DNA of 64,000 nucleotides. It comes from Lysobacter sp. (lineage in GTDB: Bacteria > Pseudomonadota > Gammaproteobacteria > Xanthomonadales > Xanthomonadaceae). This document shows, piece by piece, positions 1 through 7,201 of this stretch. The position numbers and the translations under genes were made by a program. How positions within the stretch are numbered: the first letter of the stretch is position 1; each line of letters opens with the position of its first letter. Below the pieces are notes generated by a model, which was not told the origin of the DNA, searched no databases, and was given only the letters and a program-made list of their open reading frames with translations. Location of the stretch: the NCBI GenBank assembly GCA_030151365.1, contig JASLDW010000016.1, forward strand, positions 18,076 through 82,075. The letters run 5' to 3'.

Positions 1-31
1 CGACTCCTGAATGCGTTGGTGCCCCCGCGTC

Positions 32-415
32 ATGTCACGTCTCCGCTGGTTCCCCCTGTTTGCGTCACTGACGGTCGTGGCCGTCGGCAGCACGCCGGCG
101 TGGGCGCAGCACCGTGGTGGCGGAAATGGCGGCGGCTGGCCTCCGGCGCCGCATGGAGGCCGCAACGATCCGGCGCTGCCGCAGCCATCCGGTCCGCCGG
201 GCGGACGCGATCCGCGCAATGGCGGGCCGTCGATGGAGGCCAGCATTCGCCCGCGCCCCAGTGCCGGCGATTGCGGGCGCGGCATGGCCCTGTCCCCCGG
301 GGACCAGATCCTCGCCGTCCAGCCGATGGACTTCGGCGGGCGTGTACAGTGCAGGATCAAGGTCATGGGCGCGGACGGCATGGTTCGCGTCATGATGGTT
401 TCGCCGGGATTCTGA
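32..415 (+). CDS. Small secreted Gly/Pro-rich protein upstream of phoP
   Basis: I do not recognise a named family. The 127-residue product starts with a signal peptide (hydrophobic residues about 6-20, cleavage near AWAQ), followed by a low-complexity Gly/Pro/Arg stretch (about residues 26-65). The C-terminal third is more ordinary and ends in alternating hydrophobic strands (QILAVQPM, RIKVMGADG, VRVMMV), reminiscent of small PepSY-like periplasmic proteins; that likeness is inference. An in-frame ATG lies 21 bases upstream, but the one used here gives a normal signal peptide. It precedes the phoP/phoQ-like pair by about 80 bases on the same strand, so it may act as a periplasmic partner or target of that system. 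The function is unknown. Confidence 0.6.
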   Translation: MSRLRWFPLFASLTVVAVGSTPAWAQHRGGGNGGGWPPAPHGGRNDPALPQPSGPPGGRDPRNGGPSMEASIRPRPSAGDCGRGMALSPGDQILAVQPMDFGGRVQCRIKVMGADGMVRVMMVSPGF

Positions 416-498
416 GCGCGCGTTTACGCCGTCACGACATCCTGAATGAGAAAGTGAATGCGTGTGGATGCCCGCCATCCGCCTACAGGGAGTGAACG

Positions 499-1185
499 AT
501 GCGAATTCTGCTGGTCGAAGACGAAGCGCCGCTGCGCGAGACCCTTGCCGCGCGCCTGAAGCGCGAGGGATTCGCGGTGGATGCCGCGCAGGATGGCGAA
601 GAGGGCGTGTACATGGGCCGCGAGGTTCCGTTGGATGTCGCGATCATCGATCTCGGCCTGCCCAAGATGTCGGGCATGGAACTGATCCGTGCCTTGCGCG
701 ATGACGGCAAGCAGTTCCCGATCCTGATCCTGACCGCGCGCTCCAGCTGGCAGGACAAGGTCGACGGCCTGAAGCAGGGCGCCGACGATTACCTGGTCAA
801 GCCGTTCCACGTCGAAGAACTGCTGGCGCGCCTCAACGCGTTGGTGCGCCGTGCCGCGGGCTGGAGCAAGCCGTCGCTGGAATGCGGCCCGGTGATGCTC
901 GATCTCGCCGCGCAGACGGTGGCGGTGAACGGCCAGAACATCGACCTCACCAGCTACGAATACAAGGTGCTGGAATACCTGATGATGCATGCCGGCGAAC
1001 TGGTCTCGAAGGCCGATCTCACCGAGCACATCTACCAGCAGGATTTCGACCGCGATTCCAACGTGCTGGAAGTGTTCATCGGGCGCCTGCGCAAGAAGCT
1101 CGACGCCGACGGCACGCTCAAGCCGATCGAGACCGTGCGCGGTCGCGGCTACCGCTTCGCGATTCCGCGCAACGCCGACACCTGA
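499..1185 (+). CDS. phoP: OmpR/PhoP-family response regulator
   Basis: A DNA-binding response regulator of 228 residues, the usual length for OmpR/PhoP proteins. The N-terminal receiver domain (residues 1-115) has the acidic pocket E7/D8, phospho-acceptor D51 (IIDLGLP), T79 and K101. The C-terminal winged helix (about 130-224) ends in the typical RGRGYRF wing. A GGGAGTGA ribosome site lies just before the ATG. The sensor kinase gene follows after 35 bases, so the two form an operon. Similarity to PhoP in length and sequence style supports the symbol, and in the family such pairs respond to divalent cations or antimicrobial peptides. The actual signal is not visible in the sequence. Confidence 0.85.
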   Translation: MRILLVEDEAPLRETLAARLKREGFAVDAAQDGEEGVYMGREVPLDVAIIDLGLPKMSGMELIRALRDDGKQFPILILTARSSWQDKVDGLKQGADDYLVKPFHVEELLARLNALVRRAAGWSKPSLECGPVMLDLAAQTVAVNGQNIDLTSYEYKVLEYLMMHAGELVSKADLTEHIYQQDFDRDSNVLEVFIGRLRKKLDADGTLKPIETVRGRGYRFAIPRNADT

Positions 1186-1220
1186 TCGCCGGCACGGATG
1201 ATCGCGGTGGCCATTCGCGC

Positions 1221-2621
1221 ATGAGCGCGCAATTCTGGAAACCGCGATCGCTGCTGCGCCGGCAACTGTTGGTCAGCACGATCGGCCTCGCCGCCTTCCT
1301 CGCGCTGGTCGGCATCGCCCTCGATCGCGCCTTCGAGCAGACCGCGCAGGAAAGCCTGCGCATGCGCCTGTCGAATTACGCGCTGGCCTATGCCGCGCGC
1401 ACCGATTTCGACGTCACCAACGCGCTGATGCCGCCGGCGATCACGCCCGACCCGCGCCTCGATCGCCCGGCCAGCGGCCTGTACGCGCAGATCGTCCAGC
1501 GCAACGGGCGCTGGCAATCGCAATCGGCGGTCTATGGCCCGCAGCTGCCGCTGCCGCCCTTGCTCGAACCCAACACGGAAACCTTCGGCGGGCCGATGGC
1601 GATCCGCGACGCCTCGGGCTTCGGCAGCGCGGTCTACGTCTATGGCCGTGGTTTCGCATGGTCCGAGGGCAACAAGCCGCCGGTGCCGTTCACCATCTAC
1701 ATCATGGAGGACATGCGTCCGTTCAAGACGCAGATGAACCAATTTCGCGTGGCGATGTGGAACAACCTCGCGCTGGCGGGATTGCTGCTGGTGCTGCTGC
1801 AGATGGTGACGCTGTGGTGGAGCCTGGCGCCGCTCAAGCGCGTGATCACCGAGCTCGATCGCGTCAAGGAGGGCATGGCGACCAAGATGAGCGGCGCGCA
1901 TCCGCGCGAACTCACGCCGCTGACCGAAAGCATCAACGCGCTGATCGACAGCGAACGCCGCCACCTCGACCGCCAGCGCGACGTCATGTCGGATCTCGCG
2001 CACAGCCTGAAGACGCCGCTGGCGGTCCTGCGCACGCAGCTGGACAGCCACGGGCCCGACGCGGAGTTGCGCGGCGAACTCGACGCGCAATTGCGGCGCA
2101 TGAACGACATCGTCGGCTACCAGCTGGGGCGCGCGCGCTCGACCGGCCACAAGCTCTATGCCGCGCCGATCGCCATCGAGCCCTACGCCGAGGAAATCGT
2201 CACCGGGCTGGAGAAGATCTACGCCGCCAAGGGCGTGCTCTGCGAATTCGAGATCGCGCCGGAAGCGCGCTTCCACGGCGAGGTCGGCGATCTCCAGGAG
2301 CTGCTCGGCAACCTGCTGGAGAACGCCTTCAAGTGGGCGAAGTCACGCGTGTTGCTGACGGTTGCGCCACGGCAGGCGCCGGGCTCGCGCCGTGCCGGAC
2401 TGCGCATCGCCGTCGAGGACGATGGCCCGGGCGTGCCGAAGGCGCAGGTGATGGAAGTGCTGCAACGTGGCGTGCGCGGAGACGAGCGCGTGCAGGGCCA
2501 CGGCATCGGCCTGTCGATCGTGCAGGACATCCTCGCCAATTACGGCGGAGAGCTGGAAGTGGGCGATTCCGCGGAAATGGGTGGTGCGCGCTTCGAGGCG
2601 TTGCTGCCGCCGCCGAACTGA
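1221..2621 (+). CDS. phoQ: PhoQ-like sensor histidine kinase
   Basis: An inner-membrane sensor kinase of 466 residues. Two membrane segments (about 17-36 and 181-200) flank a periplasmic sensor region of roughly 145 residues. A HAMP-like linker follows, then the dimerisation box with catalytic H261 in DLAHSLKTPL. The ATPase domain has its N box (NLLENAFKWA) and G boxes (DDGPGVP and GHGIGLS). I chose the ATG 35 bases after the regulator's stop because it puts a basic stretch and then the first membrane helix at the N-terminus; upstream extensions of the frame overlap the regulator. It should phosphorylate the preceding response regulator. The sensor domain gives no clear ligand clue. Confidence 0.83.
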   Translation: MSAQFWKPRSLLRRQLLVSTIGLAAFLALVGIALDRAFEQTAQESLRMRLSNYALAYAARTDFDVTNALMPPAITPDPRLDRPASGLYAQIVQRNGRWQSQSAVYGPQLPLPPLLEPNTETFGGPMAIRDASGFGSAVYVYGRGFAWSEGNKPPVPFTIYIMEDMRPFKTQMNQFRVAMWNNLALAGLLLVLLQMVTLWWSLAPLKRVITELDRVKEGMATKMSGAHPRELTPLTESINALIDSERRHLDRQRDVMSDLAHSLKTPLAVLRTQLDSHGPDAELRGELDAQLRRMNDIVGYQLGRARSTGHKLYAAPIAIEPYAEEIVTGLEKIYAAKGVLCEFEIAPEARFHGEVGDLQELLGNLLENAFKWAKSRVLLTVAPRQAPGSRRAGLRIAVEDDGPGVPKAQVMEVLQRGVRGDERVQGHGIGLSIVQDILANYGGELEVGDSAEMGGARFEALLPPPN

Positions 2622-2630
2622 TTCAACGAA

Positions 2631-2915
2631 TCAGCGGAACATTCCGGGCAGGTAACTCTGGAAGCGCATCGTGCTGTTGCGGACGCTATCGGTGCGATTG
2701 CGGCGCTGCGGCACGGGCGTCCGCTGCGGGGCGGTGGCAGTGGCCGGTACGGTTGCGGTCCGCGAGCCCGGGGGCGTGGCGCTACCGCTGCTGGCATCGC
2801 AGTCGTCGTCCTGGTGCGGAACGCAGACGTTGTCGCCGCTGGTGCGCGCAGCCGCTGCAAACGCGGAAGCGCTGCAGGACAGGAGGACGAAAGCGAGCAG
2901 GAGGCGCTTCTTCAT
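2631..2915 (-). CDS. Small secreted protein, unknown function
   Basis: A 94-residue product starting with a clear signal peptide (MKKRLLLAFVLLSCSASAFA). The mature part holds an acidic CVPHQDDDC segment with two cysteines, which could form a disulfide or bind metal. A Ser/Thr/Pro-rich linker and a basic C-terminus follow. I recognise no family. The gene is convergent with the sensor kinase gene (9 bases between stops) and divergent from birA, sharing a 100-base promoter region with it. A longer in-frame start overlaps birA and lacks a signal peptide, so this start is preferred. Confidence 0.55.
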   Translation of the reverse strand: MKKRLLLAFVLLSCSASAFAAAARTSGDNVCVPHQDDDCDASSGSATPPGSRTATVPATATAPQRTPVPQRRNRTDSVRNSTMRFQSYLPGMFR

Positions 2916-3015
2916 GGAGCGTCCGGTGCACGGCGGAAGAACCGCGACTATAGCGCGGTTCGGGGATGGCTGCAGGGCGCCCCGGCGCCGGGCGGTTTCC
3001 CGGGATAATGTCCCC

Positions 3016-4011
3016 ATGAGCCCCGACGCCCCCCTCGACGACCGCAGCCTGATGCGTTGTCTCGGCCCGCAGCCGGTCTCCGGTGCGGAGCTGGCGGCTC
3101 GCGCCGGCCAGACCCGGGCGGCGATCGGCAAGCGCATCCAGGCCTTGCGCCGGGCCGGGCTGGCCATCGGCGCCGACCGGGGGCGCGGTTACTGGCTGGA
3201 AGCGCCACTCGACCTGCTGGACGCCGATGCGATCCGGGCCGGACTGGCGCCCGAGCTGCGTTCGCAGCTGCAGGGGCTGGACGTGGCGTGGCGGATCGAT
3301 TCCACCAACAGCGCATTGCTGGCGCGTCGCGCTCCCGAGGCCGGCGTCGTCGCCCTGCTGGCGGAACAGCAGACCGCCGGTCGCGGGCGGCGCGGTCGCG
3401 CCTGGGTGTCGCCGCTGGCGGCCCATCTCTACCTCTCGGTGCTGCGACGTTTCGAAGGCGGATTGGCGCGCCTCGGCGGACTGAGCCTGGTCGCCGGCGT
3501 CGCGGTCGCCGAAGCGCTGCGCGATCGCCTGGGCGTCGCGGTCGGATTGAAGTGGCCGAACGACCTGCTGGTCGATGGCCGCAAGCTCGGCGGCATCCTC
3601 GTCGAAGGCGGCGGCGAACACGGCGGCCCGGTGCAGGCGGTGATCGGCATCGGCATCAACGTGCGCATGCCCGCGGCGATGGCGAAGGACATCGGCCAGC
3701 CGTGGATCGATCTCGCGTCCGCGAGTCCAGGCATCGCGCTGCAGCGCTCGCGGATTGCCGCGGCGGTGCTGGAACATGTGATTCGCGCGTTCGACAGGTT
3801 CGATGCGCATGGACTGTCGCCGTTCCTCGAACGCTATCGCGCACTGGACATGCTCGCCGGCCAGGCCATCGATGTGCATGCCGCCGACGGCGTACACGCG
3901 ATGCAGGCGCTGGGACTGGCTGCCGATGGCGGCCTGCGCGTGCGTCGCGACGACGGCGGCGAATCGATATTGCATTCCGGGGAAGTGAGCGTGCGCAGGA
4001 CGACGGCATGA
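3016..4011 (+). CDS. birA: Bifunctional biotin-protein ligase / biotin operon repressor
   Basis: BirA activates biotin with ATP to biotinyl-AMP and attaches it to the acceptor lysine of acetyl-CoA carboxylase. Versions with an N-terminal DNA-binding domain also repress biotin synthesis. The product is 331 residues, with a winged-helix domain (about 1-62) including an RRAGLAIGADRGRGYWL wing. The catalytic domain holds the biotinyl-AMP loop GRGRRGRAW (122-130) and KWPNDLLVDGRKLGGILVE (from 179). The C-terminal SH3-like domain is present. The stop overlaps the coaX start as ATGA, indicating translational coupling with pantothenate kinase, so two cofactor genes are expressed together. The start follows an upstream TAAT-rich segment and has no strong ribosome site. 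Confidence 0.93.
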   Translation: MSPDAPLDDRSLMRCLGPQPVSGAELAARAGQTRAAIGKRIQALRRAGLAIGADRGRGYWLEAPLDLLDADAIRAGLAPELRSQLQGLDVAWRIDSTNSALLARRAPEAGVVALLAEQQTAGRGRRGRAWVSPLAAHLYLSVLRRFEGGLARLGGLSLVAGVAVAEALRDRLGVAVGLKWPNDLLVDGRKLGGILVEGGGEHGGPVQAVIGIGINVRMPAAMAKDIGQPWIDLASASPGIALQRSRIAAAVLEHVIRAFDRFDAHGLSPFLERYRALDMLAGQAIDVHAADGVHAMQALGLAADGGLRVRRDDGGESILHSGEVSVRRTTA

Positions 4012-4724
4012 ACGCGTGGGTGTTCGATCTCGGCAATACCCGGTTGAAATGCGCGCCGGTCGAAGGTGGCGAAGAGGCGTTGGCGTTGCCGCACGAAGCC
4101 GAAGCGTTGGCGCTGCCGGATGAAGTGCGTGGCGAGGTCGCGCTGGTGTCGTCGGTGGCGCCGGAGGCCGCGCGCGTTGCCTTGTTGCAACGGTTGTCGG
4201 AACGATTCAAGCGCATCCATCTCGCGCGCACGCTGCCCGAATGCGCGGGATTGAAGATCGCCTATCCGGTGCCGTCGCGGCTCGGCGTCGATCGTTTCCT
4301 GGCGCTGCTGGCGATCGTCGATGAGCATTGCGATACCTTGCTGGTCGGCGTCGGTACTGCGCTCACCATCGACCTGCTGCGCGCCGATGGCCTGCATTTC
4401 GGCGGACGCATCGCGCCGTCGCCGACGCTGATGCGCGAGATGCTGGCGTCGCGTTCGTCGGCACTGCCGGTCGAAGGCGGGCATTACGTCGAATTCGCCG
4501 ACGACACCATCGACGCGCTCGCATCCGGCTGTGACGGCGCGGCCTTGGCGCTGGTCGAGCGCAGTCTCGCGGCCGCCAGCGGGCAGCTCGGCAGCACGCC
4601 GCGTTTGCTGGTGCATGGGGGCGGCGCGGAGGCGTTGCTGCCGCTGTTGCCCGAAGCCGAAGCGCGCGCGGACCTGGTGCTGGCGGGGCTCGCGCGATGG
4701 GCGCGTTGGGCCGGCATCGCATGA
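4008..4724 (+). CDS. coaX: Type III pantothenate kinase
   Basis: CoaX phosphorylates pantothenate, the first step of coenzyme A synthesis, and differs from type I CoaA in being insensitive to CoA feedback. The 238-residue product has the N-terminal acetate/sugar-kinase-fold motif FDLGNTRLK, the pantothenate-binding PVPSRLGVDR segment, and GVGTALTIDLL with the conserved Thr/Asp. Length is slightly below the usual 240-260. Its ATG overlaps the birA stop (ATGA), so the two are translationally coupled, an arrangement common in Xanthomonas relatives. The SPOR-domain gene follows after 19 bases, probably in the same operon. Confidence 0.92.
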   Translation: MNAWVFDLGNTRLKCAPVEGGEEALALPHEAEALALPDEVRGEVALVSSVAPEAARVALLQRLSERFKRIHLARTLPECAGLKIAYPVPSRLGVDRFLALLAIVDEHCDTLLVGVGTALTIDLLRADGLHFGGRIAPSPTLMREMLASRSSALPVEGGHYVEFADDTIDALASGCDGAALALVERSLAAASGQLGSTPRLLVHGGGAEALLPLLPEAEARADLVLAGLARWARWAGIA

Positions 4725-4743
4725 CGCATTGCATAATGGCGCC

Positions 4744-5385
4744 ATGATCGTTCGCCTGTTGCTCGTCGTCCTCGTCATGCTCAACCTCGGCGCCGCGGCG
4801 TGGTGGCTGTTCCATCGCGATCCGGCAGCGCTTCCGGCAACGACGGCGAGCGCGATCCCGGCGTTGAAGCTGGCCGACGCCGAGCATGCGTCGCCCATGG
4901 CGACCGAAGCGGCATCTCCCTCCATTCCCGTCGACGCGGTCTGCGCCAGTTTCGGCCCATTCGCCGATGCCGCGACCACCGAGCAGGCAAGGCAGAAACT
5001 GCGGCCGCGAGCGATCCGCGTCGATGCCCGCCAGGTCGCGCAGGCCGGTCGTGGCTATGACGTGATCCTGCCGGCCGTCGATGCCGCCACGGGGACAGCC
5101 ATGCTGGAGCGCCTCAAGGCCGCCGGGATCAAGGACATGTTCGTGATCCGCGATGGCGTCGATGCCGGTGGCGTCGCCCTGGGCCATTTCGGCTCGCAGG
5201 AAGGCGCGCAACGGCGCCTCGCCGAACTGCAGGGCAAGGGCTTCCAGCCGCGGATCCGCCCGGCCGGGCAGGCGGCGTTCTGGCTGGACGTGGTCGCCGC
5301 AGGCGGCTTCGACCCTGCGCCTGCCGCTGCCGCCGTGCATGCACCGCACGGCGAGCGCGTGTCCTGCCCCGCCGCATCGGGCTAA
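4744..5385 (+). CDS. SPOR-domain inner-membrane protein
   Basis: A 213-residue single-pass inner-membrane protein: an N-terminal membrane helix (residues 4-23), an Ala/Pro-rich periplasmic linker, then a region starting near CASFGPF (68-74) with the alternating strand-helix pattern of a SPOR domain. Its second half carries GHFGSQEGAQRRLAELQGKG. SPOR domains bind denuded peptidoglycan strands at the septum, so a role in division or envelope remodelling is likely. It follows coaX by 19 bases in the birA-coaX operon. The stop codon overlaps a TAAAAT element just upstream of the tRNA-Thr gene. Confidence 0.75.
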   Translation: MIVRLLLVVLVMLNLGAAAWWLFHRDPAALPATTASAIPALKLADAEHASPMATEAASPSIPVDAVCASFGPFADAATTEQARQKLRPRAIRVDARQVAQAGRGYDVILPAVDAATGTAMLERLKAAGIKDMFVIRDGVDAGGVALGHFGSQEGAQRRLAELQGKGFQPRIRPAGQAAFWLDVVAAGGFDPAPAAAAVHAPHGERVSCPAASG

Positions 5386-5388
5386 AAT
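5383..5388 (+). promoter_or_regulatory. Likely -10 element of the tRNA-Thr promoter
   Basis: A TAAAAT hexamer overlaps the stop codon of the SPOR gene, 12 bases before the first base of tRNA-Thr. That is the expected distance for a -10 box with a start a few bases before the mature tRNA. No good -35 hexamer is present at the ideal distance, so the assignment is tentative. Confidence 0.45.
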
Positions 5389-5400
5389 CGCCGTCCCAGC

Positions 5401-5476
5401 GCCGCTTTAGCTCAGTTGGTAGAGCAACCGCCTTGTAAGCGGTAGGTCCACAGTTCGAGTCTGTGAAGCGGCACCA
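5401..5476 (+). tRNA. tRNA-Thr (anticodon TGT)
   Basis: A complete 76-base cloverleaf can be folded by eye. Acceptor arms are GCCGCTT and AAGCGGC with discriminator A. The D stem is GCTC/GAGC, the anticodon stem ACCGC/GCGGT around loop CTTGTAA (anticodon TGT, reading ACA), and the T stem CACAG/CTGTG around TTCGAGT. The 3' CCA is encoded. No intron or mismatch is visible. Confidence 0.97.
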
Positions 5477-5608
5477 CGCCTTCCGGGGGAGTGGCGGAAA
5501 CGGGCGCGTCATGCATCTCATTGGAAGAGCCGGTTTCCCGGGGAGCGCAGTGGGCATGATGGAACAAGGACGAGGTGGCCCCGCCGGGGCCGCGTGCGGG
5601 AGACGGGG

Positions 5609-6190
5609 ATGACCGCCTGCGATCGCTTGCGCGCCGTCTGGTTGTCCCGGCACATCCTGCCCCACGAGCCCGTCCTGCGCGGCTGGCTGGCGCGCCACGT
5701 CCGCAACCATGCCGACGTCGACGACGTGATCCAGGAGTGCTACGCCCTGCTGATGTCGATGGAGGACGTGGGGCACATCCGCGATCCCCGCAGCTATCTA
5801 TTCGTGACGGCCAAGTCGGTGATCCTGCAGGGGTTACGGCGCGCCAAGGTCGTCGATATCGAAAGCATCGGCGAGATCGGCAGGCTCGATGTCGACAGCG
5901 GACTGCCGTCGCCCGAATCACATGTGTCGGGCGTGCAGGAATTGCGCTACCTGGAACGCTGCATCGCGCAGCTTCCGGGACGCTGCAGGGAAGTTTTCAT
6001 GCTGCGCAAGGTGAAGGGGCTCGCGCAACGCGACATCGCCGCGAGCCTGGGCATCAGCGAGAACACCGTCGAAAAACACATGGTCAAGGCATTGAAATAC
6101 CTCGGGCAGGCATTGGCGGTCGACAGGTCGTCGGGCAGCCGGTCGGAAAGACGCGGCGCGAGGGAGATGGAGGCAATTCGTGAGAAATGA
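5609..6190 (+). CDS. ECF sigma factor (FecI-like)
   Basis: An extracytoplasmic-function sigma factor of 193 residues. Region 2 carries HADVDDVIQECYALLM (the D-V-I-Q-E core contacts -10 DNA). Region 4 carries LPGRCREVFMLRKVKGLAQRDIAASLGISENTVEKHM, a helix-turn-helix that reads the -35. It belongs with the FecI type, paired with a FecR anti-sigma and a TonB-dependent receptor, all present here in order. I chose the ATG preceded by GGGAGACGGGG; a GTG 15 bases upstream is possible. The gene overlaps fecR by 11 bases. A 6-bp perfect hairpin (GGCCCC/GGGGCC, 5577-5591) sits just before the ribosome site. Predicted job: transcribe the receptor operon when substrate is sensed outside. Confidence 0.87.
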   Translation: MTACDRLRAVWLSRHILPHEPVLRGWLARHVRNHADVDDVIQECYALLMSMEDVGHIRDPRSYLFVTAKSVILQGLRRAKVVDIESIGEIGRLDVDSGLPSPESHVSGVQELRYLERCIAQLPGRCREVFMLRKVKGLAQRDIAASLGISENTVEKHMVKALKYLGQALAVDRSSGSRSERRGAREMEAIREK

Positions 6191-7139
6191 AATCGACATC
6201 GCCGCCGCCGAATGGGTGGCGCGGGAAGACGCGGGCCCGCTGTCGCCGTCCGACGCCGAGCAGCTTGCGGCCTGGCTGGAAGCGGACAGTCGCCATCTCG
6301 GTGCGTACGCCCGGATGCAGGCGATCATGGCGAAGTGCGACCGGCTCGGCCGCGGCAACCAGATGCCGGCGGGCATCCGCGCGCCGGCAGCGCGCAGCCG
6401 CACGCGGTCGCGCGGATGGCGCATGGTGGCGCTGGCGGCGTCGCTCGCGGCGGTCGCCGTGGTGTCGATGCATTTCATCGACCAGGAGCGCGGCACCTAT
6501 GCCACGCGCATCGGCGAGATCTCGCGCGTGGCGCTGGAGGATGGCTCGCAGGTCACCTTGAACACCGATTCGCGCATCCGCGTGCGTTTTTCCGCGGGGC
6601 GACGCGACATCCAGCTGCTGCGCGGCGAGGCGATGTTCGATGTCGCCAAGGATCGCAACCGGCCGTTCACCGTGGCGGCGGGCGATACCCGGGTGGTCGC
6701 GGTGGGGACCAGCTTCAGTGTCCGCCGCGCGCCTTCGAGCGTGGACGTGCTGGTGCGCGAGGGCATCGTGAAGGTGCAGGAAGAACGGCAGGCGTTCCGT
6801 CTGGTTGCCGGAAACAAGGCCTTGCTGCCCGAACACAGGCCCGCGGTGCTCGCGAAGGTGGACGAAGTGGAAGTCCATCGCGAACTGGCCTGGCGCGACG
6901 GCATGATCGCTTTCAGCGGCGAGACCCTGCAGCAGGTCGCGCAAGAGTTCGCGCGCTACAACACCATGCGCATCCGCATTGCCGATCCCGACATCGCTGG
7001 GCTGGAAGTGGTGGGGCTGTTTTCCGCGACCGATCCGATCGGTTTCTCGCGTGCCGCGGCGCAAAGCATGAATCTCGACGTGACCCTGGGCAACAACGAA
7101 ATCGTGTTGCGTGACGGCGCGAACAAAAAAAATCGTTGA
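6180..7139 (+). CDS. FecR-type anti-sigma / transmembrane signal relay
   Basis: A 319-residue inner-membrane regulator that binds the neighbouring ECF sigma factor in the cytoplasm and receives a signal from the receptor's N-terminal domain in the periplasm. The N-terminal DUF4880-like segment (residues 5-50, EWVAREDAG, AAWLEADSRH) touches sigma. One membrane helix lies at about 81-100. The FecR domain follows from 112 (LEDGSQVTLNTDSRI, RGEAMFDVAKD, FTVAAGDTRVVAVGTSF). The C-terminal STN-like fold (FSGETLQQVAQEFARYN) meets the receptor. It starts at GTG inside the sigma gene's last codons, so translation is coupled. The receptor gene follows after 62 bases. Confidence 0.88.
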   Translation: MRNEIDIAAAEWVAREDAGPLSPSDAEQLAAWLEADSRHLGAYARMQAIMAKCDRLGRGNQMPAGIRAPAARSRTRSRGWRMVALAASLAAVAVVSMHFIDQERGTYATRIGEISRVALEDGSQVTLNTDSRIRVRFSAGRRDIQLLRGEAMFDVAKDRNRPFTVAAGDTRVVAVGTSFSVRRAPSSVDVLVREGIVKVQEERQAFRLVAGNKALLPEHRPAVLAKVDEVEVHRELAWRDGMIAFSGETLQQVAQEFARYNTMRIRIADPDIAGLEVVGLFSATDPIGFSRAAAQSMNLDVTLGNNEIVLRDGANKKNR

Positions 7140-7201
7140 AGGCATGGCGGAACGCCGTTTCCGCCGCATCTCATCTGATGGACCCTGTCGCAAGGTGAGA
7201 C

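Noticed and set aside
5577..5591. GGCCCC/GGGGCC hairpin before the sigma factor gene, considered as terminator
   Set aside because: Short stem with no U-run; more likely a leader structure or chance in GC-rich DNA.
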